Part shown: piece by piece, positions 10,831-21,695 of the stretch | Layout: every line of letters starts with the position of its first letter | How positions within the stretch are numbered: position 1 is the first letter of the stretch | From: Rickettsia australis str. Phillips | GTDB taxonomy: Bacteria; Pseudomonadota; Alphaproteobacteria; Rickettsiales; Rickettsiaceae | Reading direction: 5' to 3' | Length of the DNA stretch: 56,976 nucleotides | Assembly: GCF_000273745.1 (NCBI RefSeq) | Contig: NZ_AKVZ01000034.1 | Coordinates: forward strand, 1-56,976 | The notes under the pieces: generated by a model | Told to the model about the DNA's origin: nothing | The model's database searches: none | The model's input: the letters and a program-made list of their open reading frames with translations, nothing else | Made by a program: the position numbers and the translations under genes

Positions 10831-11736
10831 TTATCTAACAATATATTCACGATAATTTACGTGTTCTTCGACTCCAAAAGGATCTTGGTGGATAATTATT
10901 TCAGCTTCCGGAAATTCCTGCAATATTTCAAAAGCAATCTCATCGCTAATTTTATGAGCATTATACAGTGACATATTGCCATCCATTTCCAAATGGCACT
11001 GAATAAAAGCTTTTTGACCGGCATATCTAGTTTTCATTTCGTGCATACCTTTTACCACTAAATGGTTATTAACTATCGAGATAATTTTTTGTCTATCTTG
11101 TTCAGGTAATTCGTGATCAACTAAATTTTTAAATGCCTTTTTAAATAAAGAACAAGAAGAGTGAAATATATATAACGAAATAATTACTCCAAATAATGGA
11201 TCAACAAACCAAAAGTAATCACTTAAATTTATAGAGATAATTACTATAACATTAGTAAGCAAGTCCGTAAAATAATGGAGCTTATCAGCTTTTACTATCT
11301 CTGATCCTGTTTTTTTAATTACATAGGTTTGGTAAAGTACTAAAATAACCGTCAAAAATATACATACATACATTACAGTAGTACCGTCGCTAATATTCTC
11401 CGGTTTTGTTTTTTCAAATAAAGATTTAACCGAAGAAAAGCCTACAAAAAAAGCCGAAGCAAAGAAAAATATCGATTGAGACAAAATTGTTAAATCCTGC
11501 ATTTTTTCATGCCCAAAGCGATGATGATGATCGGGCGGTTGCAGGACAAATCTTAAAGCTATTAAGTTAATAAAGGAAGAAGTTATATCAAGCATTGAAT
11601 CAATTAAAGAAGCAAGAATTGATTGCGAATCGGTAACAACCCAAGCGTATAATTTTATACTCAAAATAATTAATGCCGTAGTAACCGATAAATAAGATGC
11701 TGATTTTATTAACCGATTACGGCTATTAGTATCCAT
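10831..11736 (-). CDS. Cation diffusion facilitator (CDF) metal efflux protein
   Basis: This is a six-helix inner-membrane proton/metal antiporter of the FieF/CDF family, exporting divalent cations such as Zn, Fe or Mn. It has [13 protein letters not shown] in TM2, the [13 protein letters not shown] signature after it, the [11 protein letters not shown] region in TM5, and a cytoplasmic C-terminal metal-binding domain with several His residues. The start [13 protein letters not shown] at 11736 is preferred; five more residues are possible from 11751. The tadA gene follows and touches its stop. Confidence 0.92.
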   Translation of the reverse strand: MDTNSRNRLIKSASYLSVTTALIILSIKLYAWVVTDSQSILASLIDSMLDITSSFINLIALRFVLQPPDHHHRFGHEKMQDLTILSQSIFFFASAFFVGFSSVKSLFEKTKPENISDGTTVMYVCIFLTVILVLYQTYVIKKTGSEIVKADKLHYFTDLLTNVIVIISINLSDYFWFVDPLFGVIISLYIFHSSCSLFKKAFKNLVDHELPEQDRQKIISIVNNHLVVKGMHEMKTRYAGQKAFIQCHLEMDGNMSLYNAHKISDEIAFEILQEFPEAEIIIHQDPFGVEEHVNYREYIVR

Positions 11737-11803
11737 GACAAATCTTTGCAATTTAATTTTGTTAGTTTAACAAAGAAAATATAAAATTCAATGAGTTTTA
11801 TAC

Positions 11804-11830
11804 TTTACAAAATTCTAAAAACCATATACT
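11804..11830 (+). promoter_or_regulatory. Candidate promoter of the 17 kDa antigen gene
   Basis: TTTACA at 11804-11809 and TATACT at 11825-11830 lie upstream of the gene with a short 15 bp spacer. Other AT-rich boxes are possible nearby, so this is tentative. Confidence 0.3.
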
Positions 11831-11863
11831 TATTAAATAATATATTGATTTAGTGAGAATTAT

Positions 11864-12343
11864 ATGAAACTATTATCTAAAATTATGATTATAGCTCTTG
11901 CAGCTTCTATGTTACAAGCCTGTAACAGTCCGGGCGGTATGAATAAACAAGGTACAGGAACACTTCTTGGCGGTGCCGGCGGTGCATTACTTGGTTCTCA
12001 GTTCGGTAAGGGCAAAGGACAGCTTGTCGGAGTAGGTGTAGGTGCATTACTTGGAGCAGTGCTTGGTGGACAAATAGGTGCAGGTATGGATGAGCAAGAT
12101 AGAAGACTTGCAGAGCTCACCTCACAAAGAGCTTTAGAAACAGCTCCTAGCGGTAGTAACGTAGAATGGCGTAATCCGGATAACGGCAATTATGGTTACG
12201 TAACACCTAATAAAACTTATAGAAATAGCAATGGTCAATATTGCCGTGAGTACACTCAAACAGTTGTAATAGGCGGAAAACAACAAAAAGCATACGGTAA
12301 CGCATGCCGCCAACCTGACGGACAATGGCAAGTTGTGAACTAA
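11864..12343 (+). CDS. omp: 17 kDa surface antigen lipoprotein
   Basis: This is the genus-typing 17 kDa antigen. The signal peptide [20 protein letters not shown] ends at lipobox Cys20, so the protein should be lipid-anchored. A glycine-zipper segment (about residues 30-75: [26 protein letters not shown]) is followed by a globular tail with paired cysteines in YCREYTQT and [10 protein letters not shown]. The length of 159 matches the family. Small differences from the R. rickettsii sequence are seen, for example AAS and NSP near the cleavage site. A C-type palindrome follows directly. Confidence 0.96.
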   Translation: MKLLSKIMIIALAASMLQACNSPGGMNKQGTGTLLGGAGGALLGSQFGKGKGQLVGVGVGALLGAVLGGQIGAGMDEQDRRLAELTSQRALETAPSGSNVEWRNPDNGNYGYVTPNKTYRNSNGQYCREYTQTVVIGGKQQKAYGNACRQPDGQWQVVN

Positions 12344-12367
12344 AGTGTCATACCGAAAAGTACCCTA

Positions 12368-12485
12368 TGTCATTCCTGCGAAAGCAGGAATCCAGAAAAA
12401 AGCGAAATTATCTTGAGCTTTTAATTTAAAAATTTAATGTGTTATACTTTTTAGTGTCTAGATTCCTGCTTTCGCAGGAATGACA
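12368..12485. repeat. C-type palindrome
   Basis: TGTCATTCCTGCGAAAGCAG pairs with CTGCTTTCGCAGGAATGACA around a long central part containing AGCTTTTAATTT and AAAATTTAATG. The centre resembles those of the copies at 27579 and, reversed, 48892. It may end the 17 kDa transcript. Confidence 0.82.
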
Positions 12486-12507
12486 TAAACAACACAGGAG
12501 AGCATTT

Positions 12508-12966
12508 ATGACTTTCATAATAACAAGTACGGCGTTTAAACATAATGACCGCATTCCTGATAAATTTACTTGTAAAGGACAAAATGTTTCACCGCATCTA
12601 GAATGGAATAATGCTCCTTCAAATACTAAATCTTTTGCACTTATAATGGATGACCAGGATGCACCGGTAGAAATAGCACCACCGCACGGGTATATGAGAT
12701 CATTGGATCATATATAATACCTGCTTCTATTAATGAGCTTTCAGAAGGACAAAGAGATAGTAGTATTAAAATTTTAAATAATAGCTGGAAAGAAAAAAAT
12801 ACGGCGGTCCTTATCCACCTACAGGCAAACCTCATCGTTATTTTTTTAAACTATATGCTCTAAATGATTATCTTGAGCTTGACGAGAATGCTAGCAATAT
12901 TTAGTATTAGCTCTACAAAAACATTTATTAGCTAAGACTGAAATAATTGGTATTTATTCTACGTAA
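12508..12966 (+). pseudogene. YbhB/PEBP-family protein, frameshifted
   Basis: The first 69 codons (12508-12717) encode the start of a phosphatidylethanolamine-binding/Raf-kinase-inhibitor-like protein (FTCKGQNVSPHLEW, FALIMDDQDAP). The reading then jumps frame. Later family motifs survive in other frames: IPASINELSEGQ after 12717, [20 protein letters not shown] at about 12830-12890 and EIIGIYST just before a TAA at 12964. At least two frameshifts and an internal stop are needed to join them. Confidence 0.85.
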
Positions 12967-13140
12967 TGTCATTCCTGCGGAAGGCTGCATTAAACCGTCA
13001 TTGCTAGGAGCGAAGCGACGTGGCAATCCAGAAAAATAATAAGAAAATTCTGTAAATCAGAATTTTTTACTGGATTGCTTCATTGAAACTTGCAGTTTCT
13101 TTTCGCAATGACGAAACAACCGATCCACGTAAGAATGACA
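12967..13140. repeat. Nested palindrome: reversed A-type (12996-13113) in outer arms
   Basis: The inner element is an A type in reverse orientation (CGTCATTGCTAGGAGCGAAG to TTTCGCAATGACG). The outer left arm is TGTCATTCCTGCGG and the outer right arm CCGATCCACGTAAGAATGACA, so one palindrome sits inside another. Confidence 0.75.
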
Positions 13141-13166
13141 TAAAACTTTAAACACAAAATATTATC

Positions 13167-13868
13167 TTGGAAAAACCTATCATCGAGTTTCGTAACATAT
13201 CTAAAAAATTCGGTAATAAATTGCCGATAAATAATGTTAGCTTTACCGTCAAAAAAAATAATATTACTACTTTAATTGGACCTAACGGTGCAGGTAAAAC
13301 CACCATAGTACGATTAATGCTTGGACTTGAAAAACCGACAAGCGGTGAGATTATAATTGATTCCAAATTAAAAATCGGATATGTACCACAGAAATTCGGA
13401 TTCACCCCTGATCTACCTATTACAGTAAAAAAATTTTTAGATTTGTTAGCACCTAGTAATTTTAATAGCAATATTAAAGAGATTAACTCATTTATTGATT
13501 TCGAACATATAAAAGAGCAAGAAATTTCTAAGCTCTCAGGAGGACAGTTTCAAAAGGTAGTTCTTGCATGTTCAATAGTTAATAATCCTGACTTAATTAT
13601 TTTAGATGAACCGCTGCAATCTTTAGACGTAACAAGCCAGCAGGAATTTTATCAGCTTATTAATCTGATTCGTAAAAAGCTAAATATTACGGTTTTTATG
13701 ATTTCTCATGATTTATTTACCGTAATAAAAAACTCCGATCAAGTGATATGCTTAAATGGTCACATATGTTGCAGCGGAATACCAAATGAAATAACTCCTA
13801 ACTCTGAATTCTCAAATGCACTTACTTCTCTAGGCTTCTATACCCACCACCACGACCATAAGCATTAG
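13167..13868 (+). CDS. znuC: Zinc ABC transporter ATP-binding protein ZnuC
   Basis: This is the ATPase subunit of a high-affinity zinc importer at the inner membrane. Walker [10 protein letters not shown] is at 38-46, the signature LSGGQFQKV starts at 123, Walker B LIILDEP is at 143-149, and the H-loop is ISHDLF. The C-terminus ends in the His-rich YTHHHDHKH, which supports zinc. The start is a TTG codon at 13167, a few bases after the preceding repeat region. The permease and binding protein are not adjacent. The gene converges on uvrA. Confidence 0.9.
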   Translation: MEKPIIEFRNISKKFGNKLPINNVSFTVKKNNITTLIGPNGAGKTTIVRLMLGLEKPTSGEIIIDSKLKIGYVPQKFGFTPDLPITVKKFLDLLAPSNFNSNIKEINSFIDFEHIKEQEISKLSGGQFQKVVLACSIVNNPDLIILDEPLQSLDVTSQQEFYQLINLIRKKLNITVFMISHDLFTVIKNSDQVICLNGHICCSGIPNEITPNSEFSNALTSLGFYTHHHDHKH

Positions 13869-13870
13869 AC

Positions 13871-16732
13871 TTATTCCAAATATTGCTTTAAATATCTGCC
13901 TGTATGGCTTGCCGTGCAAGCAGCAATATCTGCAGGAGTACCGCATACAATTATCTTACCGCCTTTGTCGCCGCCTTCAGGACCAACATCAATAATATAG
14001 TCTGCTGTTTTTATAACATCTAGATTATGCTCAATAACTAAAACGGTATTACCCATATCAACAAGTTTATGTAAAACTTTCAGCAATTTATTAATATCGT
14101 CGATATGCAGTCCCGTAGTCGGTTCATCAAGTATATAAAGCGTTTTACCGGTTGAACGTCTTGATAATTCTTTAGCAAGCTTAACGCGTTGTGCTTCACC
14201 ACCTGAAAGAGTAGTAGCCGATTGACCGATTTTAATATAGCCTAGTCCCACTTCATTTAAGGTAATTAGTTTTTCATAGATTAACGGGATTTTCTCAAAA
14301 AATTGCATCGCATCTTCTACTGTCATCATCAAAATATCAGCAATAGATTTACCTTTATATTTTATTTCAAGAGTTTCTCTATTATATCTATGACCATTAC
14401 AAATATCACATTTTACATATACGTCAGGTAGGAAATGCATTTCTATTTTAATCAGCCCGTCACCTTGGCATGCTTCACATCTCCCGCCTTTAACGTTAAA
14501 CGAAAATCTGCCTACTTTATACCCTCTAGCTTTTGATTCAGGTAATTCCACAAACCAATCCCTAATATGAGTAAATGCTCCTGTATAAGTCGCAGGATTT
14601 GAACGCGGAGTTCTACCTATCGGAGATTGATTAATATCGATAATTTTATCAATATATTCAAGTCCTTTTAATTCTCTATATTTGCCTGGAAATACTTTGC
14701 TAGTCGGCTCTAAATGCTTTAAAGCTGCCTTATATAGAGTATGAATCATCAAGCTTGATTTACCGCTTCCTGATACTCCCGTTATAGCAGTAAACGTACC
14801 AAGCGGAATTTTGATATCAACATTATCTAAATTGTTGGCAACCGCCCCGAGTAATTCAATTGTTCTATTATCATGCCCTACTCTTGTTTCAGACGGTACT
14901 TTAATTGTTTGACGACCGCTTAGATATCTACCTGTAATACTTTCTTCAAAGTTCTTTATTTCTTCAGCATTGCCTTCAGCAATAACACGACCGCCGTGAA
15001 TACCGGCTCCCGGTCCTATATCAATAATATGATCTGCTTCATACATTGTTTCTTCGTCATGCTCGACTACCAAAACGGTATTACCTAGATCTCTAAGCCT
15101 TTTTAGCGTCTCAATTAATCTTGTATTATCTCGTTGATGCAGACCGATAGACGGCTCATCAAGTACATATAAAACACCGCTAAGCCTTGAACCTATTTGA
15201 GATGCAAGACGAATACGCTGACTTTCCCCTCCCGATAAAGTACCTGCTTCTCGTGATAACGTTAGATAATCAAGCCCGACATTCATAAGAAATTTTAATC
15301 TCTCGGTAATTTCTTTTAGTATACGCTCAGCAATAAATAATTGCTTTTTATTTAATTTTTCTTCTAAGTTACTAAACCATTGTTGCAAGGCTGCAATACT
15401 CATACCTACTACTTCGCCTATATGAAGATTCGCTATTTTAACGCATAATGCTTCGTCTTTTAATCTAAATCCTGAGCAGGCAGTACATTTATGTTCTGAC
15501 TTAAATTTAGCTAGCTCTTCTTTAATTAAAACCGATTCTATAGTACGGTCCTTTTCTTGCAAACTTGGTATTATACCGGCAAAAGATTGTTTTATTATTT
15601 GCGTTTTAGAACCGTCATGAAATTCAAACTTTATTACCTCTTCTCCTGAACCTTCAAATAAAATATCCTTAACATTTTGTGATAAACTTACAAAAGGTAC
15701 TTCAATAGAAAATTTATAATGATCGGCAAGAGCCTTTAATGTCTCTAGGATAAATTTAGAAGATGTACTACCCCAAGGTACTATTGCACCGTCTTTAATA
15801 GAAATTCTTTGATCCGGAACAATTAATTCTCTATCAAAGAAAAACTCTTTACCTATCCCTTCACATTTAGGACATGCTCCAAAAGGGCTATTAAAAGAAA
15901 AGATTCGAGGCTCTATTTCCGTAAGCTGAAAACCCGATACCGGACAAGAATATTTCTCAGAAAAAGTAATACGCTGATTTTTTTTAAACTCGCTCTTAAC
16001 TGCCGACGGCAATTCTACAATTTCCAAATAAGTAATACCTTCAGCAAGATTTAACGAACTCTCTAAGCTATCTGCAAGCCTATTACCTAAACTTTCGTCT
16101 AGAACTATTCTATCAACGATTACTTCTATATTATGTTTCTTATTTTTATCAAGTTTCGGCAAATCATCAATTTCGCAAACTTCCCCGTTAACTATTAATT
16201 TCTGAAAGCCTTGCTTTTTCAGATTCATAATTTCACGCTTAAATTCCCCTTTATGTCCTCTAACAATAGGAGCGAGTAAATATACTTTCGTACCTTTAGG
16301 TAGTTCGTTAATTATATCTACCATCTCAGAAACCGTTTGGCTATGTATCGGAAGACCGGTTGCCGGAGAGTAAGGAACACCTACCCTTGCATATAATAAC
16401 CTAAGATAATCATAAATTTCCGTTATAGTGCCAACCGTAGAACGCGGATTTTTAGAAGTAGTTTTCTGATCAATTGCAATTGCCGGTGATAATCCGGAAA
16501 TAGATTCTACATTAGGTTTATTTTGTAAATGTAAGAATTGCCTTGCATATGAAGATAAACTTTCAACATATCGCCTTTGACCTTCTGCATAAATAGTATC
16601 AAAAGCTAAAGAAGACTTGCCTGAACCACTAAGACCGGTGATAACAACAAATTTATTCCTTGGAATATCAACATTTATATTTTTTAGATTATGCTCTTTA
16701 GCACCGCGTACCTTAATATATTCTTGGTTCAT
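13871..16732 (-). CDS. uvrA: Excinuclease ABC subunit A (UvrA)
   Basis: UvrA is the damage-recognition ATPase of nucleotide excision repair. Two ABC modules are seen: Walker [10 protein letters not shown] near residue 35 and GVSGSGKSS near 650, signatures [13 protein letters not shown] and [13 protein letters not shown], and Walker [11 protein letters not shown] and [10 protein letters not shown]. Two zinc sites use CPVSGF...CPKC and CEACQGDG...CDIC. I prefer the start at 16732 ([14 protein letters not shown]); MIM at 16738 is possible. It is divergent from ssb across 106 bp. No clear SOS box was seen there. Confidence 0.97.
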   Translation of the reverse strand: MNQEYIKVRGAKEHNLKNINVDIPRNKFVVITGLSGSGKSSLAFDTIYAEGQRRYVESLSSYARQFLHLQNKPNVESISGLSPAIAIDQKTTSKNPRSTVGTITEIYDYLRLLYARVGVPYSPATGLPIHSQTVSEMVDIINELPKGTKVYLLAPIVRGHKGEFKREIMNLKKQGFQKLIVNGEVCEIDDLPKLDKNKKHNIEVIVDRIVLDESLGNRLADSLESSLNLAEGITYLEIVELPSAVKSEFKKNQRITFSEKYSCPVSGFQLTEIEPRIFSFNSPFGACPKCEGIGKEFFFDRELIVPDQRISIKDGAIVPWGSTSSKFILETLKALADHYKFSIEVPFVSLSQNVKDILFEGSGEEVIKFEFHDGSKTQIIKQSFAGIIPSLQEKDRTIESVLIKEELAKFKSEHKCTACSGFRLKDEALCVKIANLHIGEVVGMSIAALQQWFSNLEEKLNKKQLFIAERILKEITERLKFLMNVGLDYLTLSREAGTLSGGESQRIRLASQIGSRLSGVLYVLDEPSIGLHQRDNTRLIETLKRLRDLGNTVLVVEHDEETMYEADHIIDIGPGAGIHGGRVIAEGNAEEIKNFEESITGRYLSGRQTIKVPSETRVGHDNRTIELLGAVANNLDNVDIKIPLGTFTAITGVSGSGKSSLMIHTLYKAALKHLEPTSKVFPGKYRELKGLEYIDKIIDINQSPIGRTPRSNPATYTGAFTHIRDWFVELPESKARGYKVGRFSFNVKGGRCEACQGDGLIKIEMHFLPDVYVKCDICNGHRYNRETLEIKYKGKSIADILMMTVEDAMQFFEKIPLIYEKLITLNEVGLGYIKIGQSATTLSGGEAQRVKLAKELSRRSTGKTLYILDEPTTGLHIDDINKLLKVLHKLVDMGNTVLVIEHNLDVIKTADYIIDVGPEGGDKGGKIIVCGTPADIAACTASHTGRYLKQYLE

Positions 16733-16838
16733 AATCACTTCACTACAAAATTTTGAGATATTTTAAAAAAAACCTGTAGTATTATAGGCTCTTTTATTTT
16801 ATTATTGCAATAATAATATTTTAAAATGGTAGTAATCT

Positions 16839-17297
16839 ATGGCAGGTAGTTTAAATAAAGTAATATTAATAGGTAATGTAGGGCGTGATCCGGAAATTAG
16901 AACTACGGGCGAAGGGAAAAAAATCATTAATCTTTCCTTAGCAACAACCGAAACTTGGAAAGATCGTATTACCAGCGAACGAAAAGAACGCACTGAATGG
17001 CATAGAGTAGTGATATTTAGTGAAGGATTAGTATCTGTTATAGAACGCTATGTCACAAAAGGTAGTAAATTATATATTGAAGGTTCATTACAAACCCGTA
17101 AGTGGAATGATAATTCAGGTCAAGAAAAATATACCACGGAAGTTGTGTTACAAAACTTTAATTCACAATTAATATTATTAGATAGTAAAAACTCTAATAA
17201 TCATACTCAAGATTCAGGGCATAGCGAATATAAGCATACTGAAACTAAAAATCATTCCTTTGATCATAGCGACTTAGATGATGAAATACCGTTTTAA
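16839..17297 (+). CDS. ssb: Single-stranded DNA-binding protein
   Basis: The OB-fold ssDNA-binding protein covers about residues 1-110 (MAGSLNKVILIGNVGRDPEI, WHRVVIFSEGL, LYIEGSLQTRKW). A polar His/Ser-rich linker follows, then the acidic protein-interaction tip DLDDEIPF that binds repair and replication partners. The length of 152 is typical. The divergent arrangement with uvrA is conserved in many alpha-proteobacteria. Confidence 0.96.
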   Translation: MAGSLNKVILIGNVGRDPEIRTTGEGKKIINLSLATTETWKDRITSERKERTEWHRVVIFSEGLVSVIERYVTKGSKLYIEGSLQTRKWNDNSGQEKYTTEVVLQNFNSQLILLDSKNSNNHTQDSGHSEYKHTETKNHSFDHSDLDDEIPF

Positions 17298-17308
17298 TTA
17301 TTTTCTAC

Positions 17309-17454
17309 CGTCATTGCGAGAAGAAACTGCAAGTTTCGACGAAGCAAGGAAGAAAAAAATTCTGTAAATCAGAATTTTTGTATTATTTTTTCTAAATTGC
17401 CACGCTCCCTACGGTCGCTCGTAATGACGATTTGGTGTCCACGCAGGAATATCA
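17309..17454. repeat. A-type palindrome (17309-17429) with right outer arm
   Basis: CGTCATTGCGAGAAGAAACTGC pairs with a CTCGTAATGACG end around an AAAAATTCTG/CAGAATTTTT hairpin. A right outer remnant TTGGTGTCCACGCAGGAATAT follows. The arm's usual ATCCAG is degenerate here. Confidence 0.75.
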
Positions 17455-17500
17455 TTAAAGACATATAAGTAACTTCTACCAAATATTACCTATAAATATT

Positions 17501-18328
17501 ATGGAAAAACTTCTTCGTATAATATTCCTTACATCAATATTTCTCTCAGGGTGTTCTACCATTCATGATGTAGCTAGTAGGGTAAAGTATTCGCAAGATA
17601 TAGCAACTCAAAATAACTTTCAGATGAGGCTAGTAAGCGGCGGTGATTTTACTCTTACGACTTATCAGCGTATTACCGCTAGTTACCTACCTTTTGTGTT
17701 CTATATTGAGGGAGATGGGCATCTTGCGGATGGTGGCGTTAACTCTGACAACCCTACTCCTGTTAATCCGATGCTCTTAAAGCTTGCTACAATCGACAAA
17801 AGACCAAATGTTGTTTATATAGCACGACCTTGTCAATATACTCCTTTAGAGATGAATCCAAAATGCATTAGCGATTATTGGTTAGATAAAAGAATGGGGC
17901 AGGAAGTCGTAGATTCAATTAACAATGTAATAAATATTATCAATAACGGACAAAAATTTAGCTTAGTCGGCTTCTCCGGTGGTGGCGGGCTTACAATATT
18001 AATTGCCGCTCACAATAGTAATGTTAAAGATATTATAACGATTGCCGGTAATTTAGATACTAAAAAGTTTGATAAATATCATAATTATCGCGGTTACTTA
18101 GTTAAATCGTTAAACCCGATAAATTATGCAAAACAGGTTAATAATATTCCTCAATTACATCTATCCGGCATGGATGACAAAAGAGTCCCACCTTTCATAG
18201 CAGAGCGTTACGTAAAAACAAGTAACTCACCATGTGTAAAAAAACAAACTTTTCCTAATATTTCTCATGCAAAAGGTTGGGATAAAGTTTGGTCTAATAT
18301 ATTAGATATTCCTCTGATTTGTAATTAA
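17501..18328 (+). CDS. Lipoprotein with alpha/beta-hydrolase fold
   Basis: The N-terminus MEKLLRIIFLTSIFLSGC gives a lipobox with Cys18, so the protein is probably a lipid-anchored envelope protein. The rest is a hydrolase fold: a YIEGDGH oxyanion-type strand near 68-74, the nucleophile elbow VGFSGGGG with Ser159, an acidic residue in SGMDDKRVPP (Asp225 or Asp226), and His256 in ISHAKGW. The pattern fits a serine esterase or lipase, but the substrate cannot be read from the sequence. The gene stands alone between an A palindrome and the MFS gene. Confidence 0.82.
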   Translation: MEKLLRIIFLTSIFLSGCSTIHDVASRVKYSQDIATQNNFQMRLVSGGDFTLTTYQRITASYLPFVFYIEGDGHLADGGVNSDNPTPVNPMLLKLATIDKRPNVVYIARPCQYTPLEMNPKCISDYWLDKRMGQEVVDSINNVINIINNGQKFSLVGFSGGGGLTILIAAHNSNVKDIITIAGNLDTKKFDKYHNYRGYLVKSLNPINYAKQVNNIPQLHLSGMDDKRVPPFIAERYVKTSNSPCVKKQTFPNISHAKGWDKVWSNILDIPLICN

Positions 18329-18438
18329 GCATTAAGAAATATTATTAATCTATTTAAACATATAAGACAAAATCATTTATTGACTTTTATACACCACAGT
18401 ATCATTCTTTTTACAATTTAATTTTTTATACAAGAATT

Positions 18439-19785
18439 ATGCTAGGCTACGAAAAAGAACAAAGAAGTTTGACAAAAGAACAGAAACAAGCTGTATGGTT
18501 GTTATCTGTAGGAACCTTATTGGAATATTTTGATCTTATGCTTTATGTCCATATGTCGGTACTTCTTAATGAGCTTTTTTTTCCAAAAGCCGATGCTTAT
18601 GCTATTTCGCTTTACTCTATAGCAGCTTTATGTGCTACTTTTATCTTGAGACCGCTCGGAGCTCTCGTTTTCGGATATTTAGGCGATACATATGGACGAA
18701 AAACTACAGTAGTTATAACAACTATGATGATGGCTACTTCATGCATAGTCATGGCATTACTTCCTACTTACAATGAAATTGGTATAACAGCTTCTATTAT
18801 AATAATATTATCTAGAATTGTTCAAGGTATGTCCTCAATGGGAGAGGTAATAGGAACAGAAGTTTATTTAACTGAGTTTACTAAACCTCCAATACAATAT
18901 CCTATTGTAGCCTTAGCTACGGTTTTCGCTACTGTAGGAACTTGCGCAGCTTTAGGGGTTGCTACTATTGTTACTTCTTATGGCTTTAATTGGCGTTATG
19001 CATTTGGTATCGGTGCAATTATTGCCGTTGTAGGAACATTAGCAAGAACTGCATTACGAGAAACTCCTGAATTTGCTAATGCAAAGCTTAAATTACTTAA
19101 AACTTTTGAAAAAGCTAATAGGGATATAAAAGTATTAGAAAATAATCCTATTTGGAAAGAAACAATTAATAAAAAGACAGCAATAGCTCTATTTATAATG
19201 GATTGTGCATGGCCTGTATGTTTTTATTTTGCATATATTTATTGCGGTGATATTCTTGTAACCAAATTTAACTGTACTCCTGAACAAGTTATAAAACAAA
19301 ATTTCAAATTATCTATAATAGAACTTATAAGCATAATAATAGTAGCAGCATTAAGTTATAAGATATATCCTTTAAAAATTCTAAAAGCATTATTAGGTAT
19401 TTTTACTATTACAATATTACTATGTCCATATTTATTAAATAAAGCTTCTAATCCAAATCAAATATTCATTATTCAATCACTTATCATGGCTTTTGCCCTT
19501 AATGTTATGCCAGCTGTACCAAATTGTTTTAGATATTTTCCAATCTTTAAACGCTTTACTTCTATAACATTTACATATGCTTTATCAGCTGCTTGTATGT
19601 ATGTTATTAGCTCTTTTGGTTTTCCTCATTTAATAAAAACCTTTGGAAACTGGGGAGTATTAATTATTATGATTCCGACAAGTATTGGATTTGGATTTGG
19701 TATATTTCATTTTGAAAAACTGGAGAAAGAAAGTGGAAATTATCCAACAAAATCTTTTGCCCCTTCTCCAGTTATGTCTGCTTAA
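18439..19785 (+). CDS. MFS transporter, metabolite:H+ symporter (ProP-like) family
   Basis: This inner-membrane transporter of 448 residues has about twelve hydrophobic segments. Family features are WLLSVGTLLEYFDLMLY in TM1, FGYLGDTYGRKTT (the MFS loop 2-3 motif), and RIVQGMSSMGEVIG in TM4. It belongs with the ProP-like MHS group that is expanded in Rickettsia for uptake of host solutes; the substrate is not known. A second, less similar member lies at 41023. Codon use looks like that of its neighbours. Confidence 0.85.
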   Translation: MLGYEKEQRSLTKEQKQAVWLLSVGTLLEYFDLMLYVHMSVLLNELFFPKADAYAISLYSIAALCATFILRPLGALVFGYLGDTYGRKTTVVITTMMMATSCIVMALLPTYNEIGITASIIIILSRIVQGMSSMGEVIGTEVYLTEFTKPPIQYPIVALATVFATVGTCAALGVATIVTSYGFNWRYAFGIGAIIAVVGTLARTALRETPEFANAKLKLLKTFEKANRDIKVLENNPIWKETINKKTAIALFIMDCAWPVCFYFAYIYCGDILVTKFNCTPEQVIKQNFKLSIIELISIIIVAALSYKIYPLKILKALLGIFTITILLCPYLLNKASNPNQIFIIQSLIMAFALNVMPAVPNCFRYFPIFKRFTSITFTYALSAACMYVISSFGFPHLIKTFGNWGVLIIMIPTSIGFGFGIFHFEKLEKESGNYPTKSFAPSPVMSA

Positions 19786-19812
19786 TTGATAAATATTTTT
19801 TGCATTTTATTA

Positions 19813-20403
19813 TTAACTGGCAGCAGGTGCAAAAGTATTATCAGCTATTAGCTCTGCTAATTCATCGCTGATTGTTTGACAATAAATATTAATAGAAATA
19901 GAATTGTGAAAAAGTTATTTACGATTTCAATAAACTCCTTATTTATGGAAGTGATAAGTATTTTTGCTTGTGGCTCGTCTTCGTTCTTATATATATTTGT
20001 TTTATTGAATTGATTATTTAGTTCGTGTATTCTTAAAATAAATAAGTCATATATTTTTTTAAAATTATTTTTTACAACTAAACAATACTGTCTCACATTT
20101 ATTATTAATATGCTGAATAGCTTGACTGGTCATTCTAGGTATTAGTAACTCACTTACCTTATCTAAGACGTTCCATATAGCTAAGGATTAATGCTGTGTC
20201 TCCTTTACACTAGTAGCTTTACTTAATTCAGCAATATCCATTTTGGCAATTAAATTCTGTGCTTCTGTTTTATTTTCTGCCTTTATTATCTCTATTAGTT
20301 TTTTATATGAAGGTTGAAATTGCCCTTTAAACATAACTATATCCTTATTAAATTCTATAAATCTTAATTTTTTATTAAAAAATGCACTTATAGACAGAAT
20401 CAT
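19813..20403 (-). pseudogene. Ankyrin-repeat-like protein, degraded
   Basis: Minus-strand pieces in shifting frames carry a repeating pattern of about 33-35 residues: KLIEIIKAENKTEAQNLIA, then AIWNVLDKVSELLIPRM...ETVLF, then NNFKKIYDLFILRI, then INKEFIEIVNN, and finally ISDELAELIADNTFAPAAS before the stop at 19813. The TxLxxA...LLI spacing resembles ankyrin repeats found in rickettsial proteins. At least three frame breaks separate the pieces; the open parts are 20188-20403 and 19857-20096. The assignment is by pattern only. From 20404 to 20589 I see nothing. Confidence 0.5.
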
Positions 20404-20589
20404 AATAAAGAACTTAAAAAAAGCAATAGAAATTTAACTAGAAGTATGAATAAATAAATTGTAATTGATTTAAGAGATATATGAATATAGAGGATTAGAG
20501 GAAATAATAGAAAATTTTAATAAATGGTAATAATTACAATTGATAATTTAATATATTAGTTAATTATTTTAAATAATTAGTTTCTACAT

Positions 20590-20841
20590 TTAAGTAACAA
20601 CAATCTCATTAGCAATTGAGGCTGTACATGCTTCACTTAAGAACAATGACCGCTCTAAGTTACGGCGTTTTACTAAGCCTTGCAGCTTAACACCGCCTTT
20701 AGCATGCACCCATCTTGGTAGTTCATTGGCGGCGTTCAAGTATTCGCCTCGGTTTAACTTTTGTTGCAATGTTGATGCTTGGAACAAAACAGCCCCGCAG
20801 TTAAAAATGAATGAGATTAAGGCGGCTTGTTGCTTAATCAA
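20590..20841 (-). pseudogene. Phage-type lysozyme (GH24) C-terminal fragment
   Basis: The 83 residues match the C-terminal half of endolysins of the T4/P21-lysozyme class: KQQAALISFIFNCGAVLFQAS, then LQQKLNRGEYLNAANELPRW, and a final GLVKRRNLERSLFLS. The N-terminal half with the catalytic Glu is missing and cannot be found upstream, so this is a dead fragment. It is the only phage-like gene seen here. The 20842-21036 stretch up to the tRNA holds nothing I recognise. Confidence 0.82.
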
Positions 20842-21036
20842 ATTATTAATATTTCTTTTTGTGTGGTAGTAAATTTACTATTTAGAAGAAAGAGAAAAGC
20901 TGCTCAGTTTAGAGATTTAGTGAAAGACAATTAATAAACATTAGTTTTATCGCACCTTTCATTAAACGGTAAAAAGTTTGATTTTATGCTGCATTTGCGG
21001 TTTGATATTTTTGTAGAAATACCTAAAAATGAAGAA

Positions 21037-21113
21037 TGGCGCACCCTAAAGGATTCGAACCTCTGACCCACAGATTAGAAATCTGTTGCTCTATCCAGCT
21101 GAGCTAAGGGTGC
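21037..21113 (-). tRNA. tRNA-Arg (anticodon TCT), CCA encoded
   Basis: On the minus strand the acceptor stem is GCACCCT paired with AGGGTGC, the anticodon stem is ACAGA/TCTGT around loop TTTCTAA with anticodon TCT, and the T arm has GGTTCGAATCC. A G discriminator is followed by a genome-encoded CCA at 21037-21039. It reads AGA, the main Arg codon in AT-rich genomes. Confidence 0.96.
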
Positions 21114-21208
21114 TAACATTTATGGTAAACTTTATATCAGTTTAAGCAAAGTTTTTCAAGTATTCTTTTTTTATTAAAAATAATAAGCAAATATGATAAA
21201 AAATATTC

Positions 21209-21526
21209 ATGGATAAATTCTATAATTATAACTCTTTTTTACATCAGGTTTTACTTAATCTTAAAGTAAAACCTAATTCTAAACAAAATCTAATTAGTAA
21301 TTTTGTAATTATCAATAATATTCCATATCTAAAATTATCTATAAAAGCAACACCGGAACAAGGTAAAGCTAATGAAGAAATTATAAATTATTTAGCAAAA
21401 GAATGGAAATTATCACGTAGTAATATCGAAATTATTAAAGGTCATACTCATAGCGTAAAAACGATATTGATAAAAAATATTAATGAAGACTATTTAAATT
21501 TGATTATTAATTCCTATATTAAATAA
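21209..21526 (+). CDS. YggU/DUF167 family protein
   Basis: This small conserved protein of unknown function has 105 aa. The family pattern is plain: LNLKVKPNSKQN near the start, LKLSIKATPEQGKANEEIINYLAKEW in the middle and IEIIKGHTHSVKTILI after it. Such proteins sit widely near translation and cell-division genes but have no proven role. A C-type palindrome follows and then htpG. Confidence 0.85.
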   Translation: MDKFYNYNSFLHQVLLNLKVKPNSKQNLISNFVIINNIPYLKLSIKATPEQGKANEEIINYLAKEWKLSRSNIEIIKGHTHSVKTILIKNINEDYLNLIINSYIK

Positions 21527-21542
21527 GGTACAGTTGTTGCTA

Positions 21543-21659
21543 GACTGCCGATGTCATTCCCGCGTAGGCGGAAATCCAAAAAGAACATTTAAAATATCTT
21601 ATTTATAGAATTTTATAATTAATAAAATGGCTGCCTACACGGGAATGACATCGGCAGTC
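21543..21659. repeat. C-type palindrome with extended perfect outer arms
   Basis: TGTCATTCCCG at 21552 pairs with CGGGAATGACA ending at 21650, and the pairing extends outward by GACTGCCGA and TCGGCAGTC. The AT-rich centre is unpaired. Confidence 0.78.
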
Positions 21660-21695
21660 ATATGACGAAAAAATAATTCATTAACTGGAATAATT

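Noticed and set aside
16733-16838. SOS (LexA) box between uvrA and ssb
   Set aside because: No convincing LexA-type site was found; only AT-rich sequence is present.
21660-21695. Heat-shock (sigma-32) promoter before htpG
   Set aside because: No matching box pair could be read with confidence in the short gap after the palindrome.
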